DNA from: Streptomyces atratus
Lineage (GTDB): Bacteria > Actinomycetota > Actinomycetes > Streptomycetales > Streptomycetaceae
Length of the DNA stretch: 64,000 nucleotides
Direction: 5' to 3'
NCBI RefSeq assembly: GCF_014648655.1
Contig: NZ_BMRN01000004.1
Coordinates: forward strand, 248,001-312,000
Both the position numbers and the translations under genes were made by a program. Shown here one piece after another: positions 25,301 through 33,971 of the stretch. Positions within the stretch are counted from its first letter, which is position 1; every line of letters starts with the position of its first letter. The notes under the pieces are model-generated. The model searched no databases. It worked only from the letters and a program-made list of their open reading frames with translations, and was not told the DNA's origin.

Positions 25301-27082
25301 TCAGTCGTCGGCCAGCACCACGCACGACTCCGGCGGCAGATGCAGCAGCCCGTCTCCGCCCGGGGACTCCACCGGCACCCACGCGGCCAGGACTCTGCCT
25401 CCGCCTCCGCGGCGCCGGCCGCCGCCCAGCGGGATCGTGGCCGGCTTCTCGCCGAGGTTGACGGCGATCCGCAGATCTCCCCTCCGGTATGCCAGCCAGC
25501 GCGCCTGTTCGTCGTGGGCGGTCCGCACCGATGCCAGGTCCGGGTCGGAGAGGTCGGGCAGGGTGTGGCGCAGGGCGATCAACTCGCGGTACCAGGCGTG
25601 CAGACGGGCGTGCGGCTCCTGAGCCGGTTCGCTCCAGTCCAGGCAGGAGCGGTTCCGGGTGGCCGGGTCCTGCGGGTCCGGAATGTCGTCCGCCGCCCAG
25701 CCGTGCGCCGCGAACTCCCGCCGTCTGCCGACCCGGACCGCCTCGGCGAGCGCCGGGTCGGTGTGGTCGGTGAAGAACTGCCAGGGGGTGCGCGCGCCCC
25801 ACTCCTCGCCCATGAACAGCATCGGGGTGAAGGGCCCTGTCAGCACGAGGGCCGCGGCGCAGGCCAGCAGACCGGGCGAGAGCGTGGCGGAGAGCCGGTC
25901 GCCCAGTGCCCGGTTGCCGATCTGGTCATGGGTCTGGGCGTAGCCGACGAAGCGGTGGGCCGGGGTGTGGGTGATGTCGACGGGGCGGCCGTGGGTACGG
26001 CCGCGGAAGCTGGAGTACGTACCGTTGTGGAAGAACGCGCTCGTCACGGTCTTGGCGACGGCGGCCAGCGGGGCGGCCGCGAAGTCCGCGTAGTAGCCCT
26101 GGGACTCACCGGTGAGTGCGGCGTGCAGGGCGTGGTGGAAGTCGTCGTTCCACTGGGCGTGCAGGCCGATGCCCCCCGATTCGCGCGGTGTCGTCGTCCG
26201 CGGGTCGCAGAGGTCGGACTCGGCGATCAGCGAGAGCGGACGGCCGAGTTCGGCGGCGAGCGCGTCGGTCGCCGTGGACAGCTCCTCCAGGAAGGTCAGT
26301 GCCCGTGTGTCGGCCAGGGCGTGGACCGCGTCCAGCCGCAGTCCGTCGAGCCGGTAGTCGCGCAGCCAGGCGAGCGCGCTGCCCAGAAGATACGCCCGGA
26401 CCTCGTCCGAACCGGGCGCGTCGAGGTTGACCGCCGCGCCCCACGGCGTGTGGTGGGTCTCGGTGAAGTACGGGCCGAAGGCCGGGAGGTGATTGCCGGA
26501 CGGGCCGAGGTGGTTGTGGACGACGTCCAGGACGACCGCGAGACCGAGACCATGCGCCGTGTCGACAAAACGCTTAAGGCCCTCCGGGCCACCGTACGGC
26601 TCGTGCACGGCCCAGAGCGACACTCCCTCGTACCCCCACCCGTGGGTCCCGGGGAAGGGGCAGACCGGCATCAGCGACACATGGGTGATGCCCAGTTCGG
26701 CGAGATGGCCGAGCCGGGCCGCCGCGGCGTCGAAGGTGCCTTCGTCGGTGTACGTACCGATGTGCAGCTCGTACAGGACGGCGCCCGGGAGCCCCCGGCC
26801 CGCCCAGTCGTTGCGCCACGTGTACGCCGAGTGGTCGACGACGGCGCTCTCGCCGTCCGGCCCGTCCGGCTGACGGCGCGAGCACGGATCGGGGAGCACG
26901 GGCCCATCGGCCCCGCCGTCCGCGCCCCCGTTCAGCACGAAGCCGTAGCGGTCCCCGTCCGACGCCTCCGCCTCGGTGGTCCACCAGCCGGCCCGCAGGG
27001 GATCACGCCCCATGGCCCGCGGCGCACCCGCCAGCCGCAGTTCGACCGAGTCCGCATCCGGTGCCCATACCTCGAACAGCAT
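25301..27082 (-). CDS. treZ: Malto-oligosyltrehalose trehalohydrolase
   Basis: This 593-residue GH13 enzyme cleaves maltooligosyl-trehalose, made by TreY, to release trehalose. It has an N-terminal carbohydrate-binding-like domain (FEVWAPDADSVELRL), the barrel with VVHNHLGPSGN, nucleophile Asp in GLRLDAVHAL, acid/base Glu in LIAESDL and transition-state Asp in QTHDQIGN, and a C-terminal beta domain. Motif wording is specific for TreZ rather than glycogen branching enzyme. treY and glgX lie 9 kb further right on the same strand. The gap holds GH1, GH29 and mobile DNA, so the trehalose genes have probably been separated by insertions. Confidence 0.92.
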   Translation of the reverse strand: MLFEVWAPDADSVELRLAGAPRAMGRDPLRAGWWTTEAEASDGDRYGFVLNGGADGGADGPVLPDPCSRRQPDGPDGESAVVDHSAYTWRNDWAGRGLPGAVLYELHIGTYTDEGTFDAAAARLGHLAELGITHVSLMPVCPFPGTHGWGYEGVSLWAVHEPYGGPEGLKRFVDTAHGLGLAVVLDVVHNHLGPSGNHLPAFGPYFTETHHTPWGAAVNLDAPGSDEVRAYLLGSALAWLRDYRLDGLRLDAVHALADTRALTFLEELSTATDALAAELGRPLSLIAESDLCDPRTTTPRESGGIGLHAQWNDDFHHALHAALTGESQGYYADFAAAPLAAVAKTVTSAFFHNGTYSSFRGRTHGRPVDITHTPAHRFVGYAQTHDQIGNRALGDRLSATLSPGLLACAAALVLTGPFTPMLFMGEEWGARTPWQFFTDHTDPALAEAVRVGRRREFAAHGWAADDIPDPQDPATRNRSCLDWSEPAQEPHARLHAWYRELIALRHTLPDLSDPDLASVRTAHDEQARWLAYRRGDLRIAVNLGEKPATIPLGGGRRRGGGGRVLAAWVPVESPGGDGLLHLPPESCVVLADD

Positions 27083-27215
27083 GCAACGCTCCTCGTCTCC
27101 TCGCCCCCGTGCCCATGGTCGGCATCAGCCGCGACGACTGACTCGCGACACTGGATCGAGCCCGTTACTGGCGATTAAGGTCTGGTTCTGATCATTGCCC
27201 CGCCAGGTTCTGCTC

Positions 27216-27257
27216 AATACGCACTCCGCAATACGCACTCCTTTCCATACGCACTCC
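27216..27257 (+). repeat. Three direct repeats of ATACGCACTCC
   Basis: Copies lie at 27217-27227, 27231-27241 and 27247-27257, with centre spacings of 14 and 16 bases, just ahead of the beta-glucosidase ribosome site and within the treZ-GH1 divergent interval. The spacing is irregular relative to the helix turn, so either slippage duplication or a regulator array is possible. Confidence 0.6.
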
Positions 27258-27281
27258 CTACTTACGGCTGTGGAGGCCGAG

Positions 27282-28649
27282 ATGAATGTGCCGTCGTTCC
27301 CGCCCGGTTTCCTCTGGGGAGCCTCCGCCTCGGCGTTCCAGACCGAAGGGGCGTCCGACACCGACGGCAAGGGCCCCTCCGGCTGGGACGCCTTCGCCGC
27401 GCAGCCCGGACGGATCAAGGACGGCACCGACACCACCCGCGGGACCGGCTTCCACCAGCACTACCGCGAGGACGTCGCCCTCCTGGCCGGCCTCGGCGCC
27501 GACGCCTTCCGGTTCTCCGTCAGCTGGCCGCGCGTGGTGCCCGGCGGCAGCGGATCCGTCAACCCGCAGGGGCTCGACTTCTACGACCGCCTCGTCGACG
27601 AACTCTGCGCCCACGGCATCACCCCGGCCCCCACCCTCTACCACTGGGACACTCCGCTGCCGCTGGACGAGGCGGGCGGCTGGCTCAACCGGGACACGGC
27701 CTACCGCTTCGCCGAGTACGCGGGCATCGTTGCCGAGCGCCTCGCCGACCGCGTACCGATGTGGATCACCATCAACGAACCGGCCGAAGTGACGATGCTC
27801 GGCTACGCCCTCGGCGAGCACGCACCGGGCCGCGCCCTCCTCTTCGACGCGCTGCCCGCCGCCCACCACCAGCTCCTCGCCCACGGCCTGGCCGTCCGCG
27901 CCCTGCGCGGCGCGGGCGCCGACAACATCGGCATCGCCGTCTCGCACACCCCCGTCTGGACCGCCGGGGACCGTGACGAGGACCGCCTGGGCGCGCGGCT
28001 GTACGACACGATCACCAACTGGATGTTCGCCGACCCGATCCTCACCGGCCGCTACCCCGACGAGAACTTCGCCGCGCTGATGCCGGGCCCGGTCGAGGAC
28101 GACCTGTCGACCATCTCCACCCCGATCGACTGGTACGGGGTCAACTACTACAGTCCCACCCTTGTCGGCGCCCCGAACCCGGAAGCCCTGGAGTCCTTCT
28201 CCGGCTTCGAGATGCCCGCCGAACTCCCCTTCGGCATCCGCGAGATAGAGGGCTACGAGAAGACCGACTTCGGCTGGCCCGTCGTCCCCGACGGCCTGCG
28301 CGAGACCCTCGTCCAGCTCCACAGCCGCTTCGGCGACCGGCTCCCGCCGCTCTACATCACCGAGAACGGCTGCGCCGTCGACGAGCCGGCCCGGGACACC
28401 CGCCGGATCGCCTACCTCGAAGGGCACCTGAAGGCCCTGCGGACGGCCATCGACGCGGGCGTCGACGTCCGCGGCTACTTCACCTGGTCGCTCACCGACA
28501 ACGTCGAATGGACCGAGGGCGCCAGCAAGCGGTTCGGGCTGGTCCACATCGACTACGAGACGCTGCGCCGGACGCCCAAGGACTCGTACGCCTGGTACCG
28601 CGATCTGATCCGTGCGCAGAAGACCGGCACCGGCGGCTCAGCTCACTGA
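27282..28649 (+). CDS. GH1 family beta-glucosidase
   Basis: This 455-residue cytoplasmic enzyme hydrolyses beta-glucosides such as cellobiose. Family 1 landmarks are all present: the N-terminal FPPGFLWGASASAFQTEG, LYHWDTPLPL, acid/base Glu in TINEPAEVT, NYYSPT, and nucleophile Glu in YITENG. There is no signal peptide, so it acts on imported or phosphate-free disaccharides. ATG at 27282 follows GGAGG. In Streptomyces such genes usually sit with a CebEFG-type ABC importer; here only the last helices of an MFS transporter remain next to it on the other strand. Confidence 0.92.
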   Translation: MNVPSFPPGFLWGASASAFQTEGASDTDGKGPSGWDAFAAQPGRIKDGTDTTRGTGFHQHYREDVALLAGLGADAFRFSVSWPRVVPGGSGSVNPQGLDFYDRLVDELCAHGITPAPTLYHWDTPLPLDEAGGWLNRDTAYRFAEYAGIVAERLADRVPMWITINEPAEVTMLGYALGEHAPGRALLFDALPAAHHQLLAHGLAVRALRGAGADNIGIAVSHTPVWTAGDRDEDRLGARLYDTITNWMFADPILTGRYPDENFAALMPGPVEDDLSTISTPIDWYGVNYYSPTLVGAPNPEALESFSGFEMPAELPFGIREIEGYEKTDFGWPVVPDGLRETLVQLHSRFGDRLPPLYITENGCAVDEPARDTRRIAYLEGHLKALRTAIDAGVDVRGYFTWSLTDNVEWTEGASKRFGLVHIDYETLRRTPKDSYAWYRDLIRAQKTGTGGSAH

Positions 28650-28838
28650 TCTGATCCGCCACACCAGCACACCGCCCACCACCGTCACCACGGTCGACGC
28701 CAGATACAGCCCGGCACAGCCACCCGCGTACGCCACGATCGGCGCGGCCAGTGCCGGGCCGAGGACCTGTGGTGCGGAGTTGGCGATATTGATGACCCCC
28801 AGGTCCTTCGCCCGGTCGACGGCCGCCGGGTCCGGCAC
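28638..28838 (-). pseudogene. C-terminal fragment of an MFS transporter
   Basis: The minus-strand frame encodes DRAKDLGVINIANSAPQVLG, then two hydrophobic helices (ALAAPIVAYAGG, LYLASTVVTVVGGVLVW) and a short tail. The A-x-D-x-G-x-x-N-x-A-N pattern is the loop before the last two helices of sugar-type MFS permeases. Ten helices are missing upstream. The remnant overlaps the 3' end of the beta-glucosidase gene by 12 bases and abuts the fucosidase gene, marking a deletion edge. Confidence 0.7.
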
Positions 28839-28898
28839 GGTGCCCCGGAGGTGCCCGGATCTTACGAACGACCCCCAGTGTGATCAATACTTCGCGCC

Positions 28899-30029
28899 AT
28901 GGTTGCTTCATGGTGGTCCCGAGCCCGACTGGGGATCTTTGTGCACTGGACGCCCGCCTCCGTACCGGGCTGGGCCCCGCCGTACGTTCCCGCGGACGAG
29001 CTGCCGCTGGCGGGCCGCCGCTCGCCGCTCGGCTGGACGTCGTACGCCGAGTGGTACGAGAACGCGCTCCGCTTCCCCGACAGCCCCGTCCTTGCCCACC
29101 ACCGCGCGACCTACGGCACCCGCCCGTACACCGCCTTCGGGGGCGACTTCAACGACGCCCTGGACACCTGGGACCCCGCCGCCTGGGCCCGCAGCTTCCG
29201 CGCCGCGGGCGCCCGCTACGCCGTCCTCGTCGCCAAGCATCACGACGGCTTCTGTCTCTGGCCCTCCGAGGTCGGCAACCCGCACCGCGCCGGCTGGCAC
29301 ACCTCGCGCGACGTGGTCGGTGAATTCGCCGAAGCCGTACGGGCCGAGGGGCTCTCCTTCGGCGTCTACTACTCCGGCGGCCTCGACTGGACCTTCGACG
29401 ACCGGCCCATCGGTACCGGTGCGGACACCGTCTCGGCCGTCCCGCGCGGTAGCTACCCCGCGTACGCGGGCGCCCAGATGCGCGAACTGATCCGCCGCTA
29501 TCGCCCCGACATCCTCTGGAACGATATCGCGTGGCCCGGCTCCCGCTCCGACGTCCAGCGGCTTGTGGAGTACTACCGCTTCACCGTCCCGCACGGCGTC
29601 GTCAACGACCGGCTGTTCCCGTACACACCGATGTGGCGCGCACTGCAACTCCCGGGCGCCAAGGCCCTGTACGACCGCTGGGAGCAGCGCACCATCGCCC
29701 AGGGCGAAGGCTTCGTCCCGCGCAAACCCCCCTACTACGACTTCCGTACACCCGAATTCGCCCGCTACACCGGCCCCGACCCGTACGAGATCACCCGTGG
29801 CATCGACCACAGCTTCGGCTACAACCGCAACTCCCCGCCCGAGGCGTTTCTCGGCCGGGACGCGCTGGATTCGCTGGTACGGGAGACGGCGTCCGCGGGC
29901 GGCAATCTGCTGCTCAACGTGGGGCCGCGCGGCGAGGATGCGACGATCCCCGCCGAGCAGCAGCTCCGCCTGGACTGGCTGGCGGAACTCACCCCTGAAA
30001 TCACACCAGATGGATGCGTTCCTGGCTGA
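28899..30029 (+). CDS. GH29 alpha-L-fucosidase, 3'-truncated
   Basis: This frame of 376 residues encodes the catalytic barrel of a family 29 alpha-L-fucosidase: RLGIFVHWTPASVP, VLVAKHHDGFCLWPS (substrate-binding histidines), and GVYYSGGLDWTF; a nucleophile Asp is expected near DILWNDIAWPG. The barrel ends normally with LLLNVGPRGEDATIP and LDWLAEL. The frame then runs into unrelated DNA, adding only a dozen chance residues before TGA. GH29 enzymes usually continue with a C-terminal beta domain, which is gone. The barrel may still be active, but the truncation coincides with a GNAT gene fragment, so decay is likely. There is no signal peptide. The ATG at 28899 lacks a strong ribosome site. Confidence 0.75.
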   Translation: MVASWWSRARLGIFVHWTPASVPGWAPPYVPADELPLAGRRSPLGWTSYAEWYENALRFPDSPVLAHHRATYGTRPYTAFGGDFNDALDTWDPAAWARSFRAAGARYAVLVAKHHDGFCLWPSEVGNPHRAGWHTSRDVVGEFAEAVRAEGLSFGVYYSGGLDWTFDDRPIGTGADTVSAVPRGSYPAYAGAQMRELIRRYRPDILWNDIAWPGSRSDVQRLVEYYRFTVPHGVVNDRLFPYTPMWRALQLPGAKALYDRWEQRTIAQGEGFVPRKPPYYDFRTPEFARYTGPDPYEITRGIDHSFGYNRNSPPEAFLGRDALDSLVRETASAGGNLLLNVGPRGEDATIPAEQQLRLDWLAELTPEITPDGCVPG

Positions 30030-30210
30030 TGCGATGGCCGGCCCGGGCGAACGCGACCACCATCGGCGCGTTGCCCCGGTCGGTGGCGCCCGCGATGAAC
30101 TCGGCGCCCTCCGCAGCCAGGAAGTGTGTGCACTCGGCGAGCAGGTCGTACCCGTAGCCGTGTCCGCGCTGCTCGGGTACTGTTCCGGCCGCCGGTGCGA
30201 AGATCGGATT
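30001..30210 (-). pseudogene. GNAT acetyltransferase C-terminal fragment
   Basis: The minus strand encodes FAPAAGTVPEQRGHGYGYDL, a degenerate acetyl-CoA pyrophosphate loop (R-G-x-G-x-G), then FIAGATDRGNAPMVVAFARA and GHRISQERIHLV. This is the second half of a GNAT domain closely like the intact gene at 30538-31491, whose own end reads TDLGNVPMAKSFERLGY. The first half is missing. Its stop codon meets the fucosidase gene end at 30001. Confidence 0.65.
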
Positions 30211-30227
30211 CCCGCACAGCCAAGGCA

Positions 30228-30371
30228 TCGCCCCGGCCGCAGCCGGCCGAAGCGTCCGGCGGTGTCGCACTCAAGGCGCTGATCCCGGGAATCCTGCTGT
30301 TGGGTGCCGCCCTTCTGATCGCCGGCGTCCGCGTCCGGCGCCGACGCAGTGGAAGAACGGCCGGCGTGTGA
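30228..30371 (+). pseudogene. Cell-wall-anchored protein tail (sorting-signal-like)
   Basis: A plus frame ends PQPAEASGG, then a hydrophobic helix (LKALIPGILLLGAALLIAGV) and a basic RVRRRR tail. This arrangement is the C-terminal membrane anchor of sortase substrates or of small membrane-bound surface proteins, although a clear LPxTG is not seen. No upstream coding region continues it, so it is another scrap in this junction. Confidence 0.45.
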
Positions 30372-30537
30372 CGGCTTCCCCTGCTCCGACGGCTTCGTCC
30401 GTGGCGGACATGTCCACCACGCGAACAACCAGCTCGGACGCCACGATCATCAGCTGAACTGCCCATGAACCAGGACCTTCCTCGGCTCTCGGGCGGGTGG
30501 TCACCGTAACCGGCAGTCCGGTGGACCGTCCACGGGA

Positions 30538-31491
30538 TCAATCCCAGACCATGTCGAAGGAGCGCTCGAAGTTCACATACCCGAGGCGCTCGAAGGACTT
30601 GGCCATCGGGACGTTGCCGAGGTCGGTTGAGGCCCGGATCCGTTCCACGCCGTCCTGCGCGGCCAACACCCTGGTCCCCTCGGCGAGGATGTCGTCGATG
30701 TAGCCGTGGCCGCGCAGGGCGGGCAGCACGCCGATGTAGGCGATGACCGGGTTGTAGTTGTTGCGCGCCGGGATCACGAACCCGACGGGTTCACCGCCCG
30801 GGAGTTCGGCGATGCGCCACCACTCGCGCGGTGTCGTGTACGTCGCCAGCTCCTCGTCGTAGTGCTTCTCGGCCGCCCCGCGGGCGTCGAGTCCGGATGC
30901 CAGGTCGGCCCGGCCGTGGGCGTCGAGGGTGCCCTCCATCACCGGTGTCATCAGCGCGAGGAGATCCTCCCGCCCGTCGACCGGGCGGAACCGCAGCCGG
31001 CCGCTGTCGGCGGGGACCGGCGTACCGGCGCGCCACTCCAGGCGCAGCCGCTCGACCAGCATCCGCGCACCGGAGCGCTCCATGACCCGTATCCGGGCCT
31101 CGACGACATCACGGGCCGCGGGGTCCTCGCGCCAGTCGGCCGGTACAAAGCGTCCGTACTCGGGGCGTGGGGCACCGGCGGGCACGACCGCTGCCGTCGC
31201 CGCCTCCAGCAGTCGCAGGCCCGCCTTGCCGCGTTCGGGCTCGGGCAGGGTGTCGTCGAGGTCGAAGAAGTCGAGAAACAGCGGTATGTCACCGCCCTGG
31301 CTCCACCAGGCGATCCGCGCCACCACGCGTTCGCCGCGCAGCGCCACCCACATCCACTCGGGACGGCGACGCCCGCTCTCCAGGTCTTCGGCGAGCTCGT
31401 GATCGAGTACGTACGACAGCCGGCGGAAGAGCATGAGCTCCTGCGGACCGGCGAGCGGACGGATGGTCAACTCCTGTGGTGCATGGGTCAC
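30538..31491 (-). CDS. GNAT-family N-acetyltransferase (tandem domain)
   Basis: This 317-residue protein has two GNAT-like halves. The N-terminal half (TIRPLAGPQELMLFRRLSYV) is degenerate. The C-terminal half has the acetyl-CoA loop in VLPALRGHGYIDDILAEG and the closing strand STDLGNVPMAKSFERLGYVN. GTG at 31491 is preceded by GGAGACTTT. The acceptor is unknown; related proteins include mycothiol-synthase-like and antibiotic acetyltransferase-like members, but no diagnostic residue decides. A paralogous fragment lies at 30001-30210, so a tandem pair once existed here. The IS607-type element sits in the DNA upstream of its start. Confidence 0.75.
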   Translation of the reverse strand: MTHAPQELTIRPLAGPQELMLFRRLSYVLDHELAEDLESGRRRPEWMWVALRGERVVARIAWWSQGGDIPLFLDFFDLDDTLPEPERGKAGLRLLEAATAAVVPAGAPRPEYGRFVPADWREDPAARDVVEARIRVMERSGARMLVERLRLEWRAGTPVPADSGRLRFRPVDGREDLLALMTPVMEGTLDAHGRADLASGLDARGAAEKHYDEELATYTTPREWWRIAELPGGEPVGFVIPARNNYNPVIAYIGVLPALRGHGYIDDILAEGTRVLAAQDGVERIRASTDLGNVPMAKSFERLGYVNFERSFDMVWD

Positions 31492-31701
31492 AAAGTCTCC
31501 TTGAGGCGCGCAGAAGGCATGCGGCGATCGACGGGCGGCCTGCGGCGGGAGAGAGTAGCAACGTCTTCCCGGCACTGCTCAGAAATTCCGGAGCAGGTGT
31601 TCCGTGCAGGTCAGGAGGCCGGAAGCGGGGTAGGGAACTGTTGGTGTTTAAGTGAACTCTAGTACGTATAGCAGCCTTTGAGTGCATGTTAGGTTCGCTG
31701 T

Positions 31702-32277
31702 ATGAACCTCAAGGAATGGGCAGTGGCGAACGGCGTGCATCCGCATACCGCGTATCGCTGGTTCCGTGAGGGCACGCTTCCGGTCCCGGCTGAGCGAGTC
31801 GGACCGCGTGTGATCCTGGTCAACATCGACGCGAACACCCCACCGTCCGTGACGGGTGGGGTGGGTCTGTATGCCCGTGTCTCCTCGCACGATCAGAAGC
31901 CGGACCTGGAGCGCCAAACAGCACGGTTGTCAAAGTGGGCGGCGAAGGCCGGGCACCGGGTGGTGCGGGTCGAGTCCGAGATCGCCTCCGGGGTGAACGG
32001 CTCGCGGACCAAGGCCCGGCGTCTGCTGGCCGACCCGGACGTGACGACCGTTGTGGTCGAGCACAAGGACCGGCTTGGCCGGATGAACGTCGAACTGGTC
32101 GAGGCCGCACTGTCTGCGACTGGCCGCCGCCTGGTGGTCCTGGATGACGGCGAGGTCGAAGACGACCTGGTACGTGACATGGTCGAGGTGCTGACCTCGT
32201 TCTGTGCCCGCCTGTACGGCCGCCGCTCCGCGAAGAACCGGGCACGCAAGGCCCTTGAGGCGGCCGAGCATGGCTGA
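31702..32277 (+). CDS. tnpA: IS607-family serine recombinase TnpA
   Basis: This 191-residue site-specific recombinase moves the element. The N-terminal MerR-like helix-turn-helix is MNLKEWAVANGVHPHTAYRW. The resolvase-type catalytic domain begins GLYARVSSHDQKPDLERQ, with the nucleophile serine in RVSS. Conserved Arg and Asp residues follow in the segment ASGVNGSRTKARRLLADPDV and VVEHKDRLGR. The small size and N-terminal DNA-binding domain are diagnostic for IS607 rather than phage integrases. The stop overlaps the tnpB start (ATGGCTGA). Confidence 0.92.
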   Translation: MNLKEWAVANGVHPHTAYRWFREGTLPVPAERVGPRVILVNIDANTPPSVTGGVGLYARVSSHDQKPDLERQTARLSKWAAKAGHRVVRVESEIASGVNGSRTKARRLLADPDVTTVVVEHKDRLGRMNVELVEAALSATGRRLVVLDDGEVEDDLVRDMVEVLTSFCARLYGRRSAKNRARKALEAAEHG

Positions 32278-33922
32278 ACCCAGGAAGAAGAGGCAACTGC
32301 GGTCCATCGACCCTCCGTTCGTGGCGCTGGGGCCGTCCGGGGTGGCGATACGCGACCGGCTCAAGGACCTGGCCGAGCAGGATGGCAAGGTGTTGCGGTT
32401 GATGGGTGGGCACCTGGGCGTGCTCGCCTCCCGTGACCTCAAGGCTCGTTGCGCGGATGGCAGCGAACACGACTGCGAGAAGTGGGCGGCTCGTAAACAG
32501 GGGCTGACCGCCGAGTCCTCGTCCCGCTGGGCCGGGAGCATCACCAAGGCCACCCATGACCAGTGGGCGCTGTCACGGCGCTGTCAGCTCGCGCATATCA
32601 AGTCTCTTGAGGCCGGTGTCCAGACGCTACGGCACCGCCTGTCACTCCCCATCGGGGAATCCGGCACGAAGCGGGCTCCGGGCGGTTACCGCTCCGGACG
32701 CGAGTGGTTCCAGAAGTCCCGCCGCCTGGCCACCCTGGAGGACCGGCTTGCCCAGGAGACAGCCGACCGGGAGAACGGGATCGTGCACGTCGTGCGCGGC
32801 GGGAAGAAACTGGCCCGTAACCGTCACAACCTCGAAGCCGCGCAGCTCACCGAAGCACAGTGGCGTCAGCGTTGGGAGGCCGAGCGCTGGTTCCTGGCTG
32901 CCGACGGGGAGTCGGGGAAGCGTTTCGGGAACGAGACGATCCGTGTCACCCCCGACGGCGAGGTGTCCATCAAGCTGCCCGCACCGCTCGCGCACCTGGC
33001 GAACGCCCCACGCGGCAGGTACGTCCTGGCCGCGAAGGTCGCGTTCGCGCATCGGGGCGCAGAGTGGCGGGACCGCATCGACGCCAACCGGGCCGTGGCC
33101 TACCGCATCCACCTGGACGTGGCCCGTGGGCGCTGGTACCTGACCGCATCCTGGCAACGCCCCGTCGTCCAGACGATCCCCCTGGCCACCGCCCGCGCCA
33201 AGGGCGTGATCGGCGTCGATACGAACGCCGACCACTTCGCCGCCTACCGACTCGACACTCACGGCAACCCGATCGGCGAGCCCCGCAGGTTCCATTACGC
33301 CCTGTCCGGCACCGCGAACCACAGGGACGCGCAGATCCGGCACGCCATCACCCAGGTACTGCACTGGGCGAAAAGCATCGGCGTCAACGCCGTCGCGATC
33401 GAGGACCTGGACTTCACCGCCGAGACGACCCGCGAGAAGCACGGCCGCAAGAAACGGTTCCGGCAGCTCATCTCCGGAATCCCGACCGGCAGACTCAAAG
33501 CTCGGATTGTCTCCATGGCAGCCGAGACGGGCCTGTCGATCGTGGCAGTCGATCCGGCTTACACCTCCCAGTGGGGAGACGAGCACTGGCGCAAGCCACT
33601 GGTCACCCCGCGACGCAAGATGTCCCGTCACGATGCCGCTGGTATCGCGATTGGCAGGCGCGCCCTCGGACACCCGATCCGGCGACGGACGGCACCGCCC
33701 CGCGACGACCGGAATGATCGTCGTGGGCATCGGACCGTCCAGGCCGACCGTGGTGTCCGGGGGCGTGACGAAACCCGCCGCCCCGTCACGGAGCGTGCAC
33801 ACGATGCGCGTGACCGAACGGGGACACACCAGGGAACGCGGGCGACCAGCGCATCCAAAACCGTTCGGGATGCGCGCAGTGCCGGGCAGTGGGTCCAAGA
33901 CTCACTCCTGCTCACTGATTAG
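32270..33922 (+). CDS. tnpB: TnpB-family protein lacking the C4 zinc ribbon
   Basis: This 550-residue protein belongs to the TnpB family of RNA-guided nucleases carried by IS607/IS605 elements. The split RuvC site is intact: Asp in VIGVDTNADHF, Glu in AIEDLDFTAE and Asp in SRHDAAGIAIGRRALG. The Cys4 zinc ribbon usually found between the second and third motifs is absent; that segment reads SQWGDEHWRKPLVTPRRKM. The N-terminal half is long for TnpB. The last 80 residues, after the RuvC core, are Arg-rich and low in order. They may be translation through DNA whose main role is to encode the guide RNA (omega RNA) at the element's right end. ATG at 32270 overlaps tnpA's stop. Confidence 0.85.
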   Translation: MAEPRKKRQLRSIDPPFVALGPSGVAIRDRLKDLAEQDGKVLRLMGGHLGVLASRDLKARCADGSEHDCEKWAARKQGLTAESSSRWAGSITKATHDQWALSRRCQLAHIKSLEAGVQTLRHRLSLPIGESGTKRAPGGYRSGREWFQKSRRLATLEDRLAQETADRENGIVHVVRGGKKLARNRHNLEAAQLTEAQWRQRWEAERWFLAADGESGKRFGNETIRVTPDGEVSIKLPAPLAHLANAPRGRYVLAAKVAFAHRGAEWRDRIDANRAVAYRIHLDVARGRWYLTASWQRPVVQTIPLATARAKGVIGVDTNADHFAAYRLDTHGNPIGEPRRFHYALSGTANHRDAQIRHAITQVLHWAKSIGVNAVAIEDLDFTAETTREKHGRKKRFRQLISGIPTGRLKARIVSMAAETGLSIVAVDPAYTSQWGDEHWRKPLVTPRRKMSRHDAAGIAIGRRALGHPIRRRTAPPRDDRNDRRGHRTVQADRGVRGRDETRRPVTERAHDARDRTGTHQGTRATSASKTVRDARSAGQWVQDSLLLTD

Positions 33923-33971
33923 GAACGGTTGTTCTGGACACTCCGGGGCGGTCGGCCCGACAATTGGCTCC

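Larger units (their letters stand above)
31631..33934 (+). mobile_element. IS607-type insertion sequence (tnpA serine recombinase + tnpB)
   Basis: The two-gene order, a MerR-headed serine recombinase overlapping a TnpB gene, defines an IS607-family element. Such elements have no terminal inverted repeats and make no target duplication, so the ends cannot be fixed by eye. As limits I use two similar sequences, tagggaactgttggt at 31631-31645 and taggaacggttgttc at 33920-33934, which may be the end recognition motifs. The element lies between the GNAT and FHA genes. Confidence 0.7.

Noticed and set aside
27216..27257. Plasmid or phage iteron-type origin
   Set aside because: Only three 11-base copies occur, and no replication initiator gene or AT-rich melting region is nearby.
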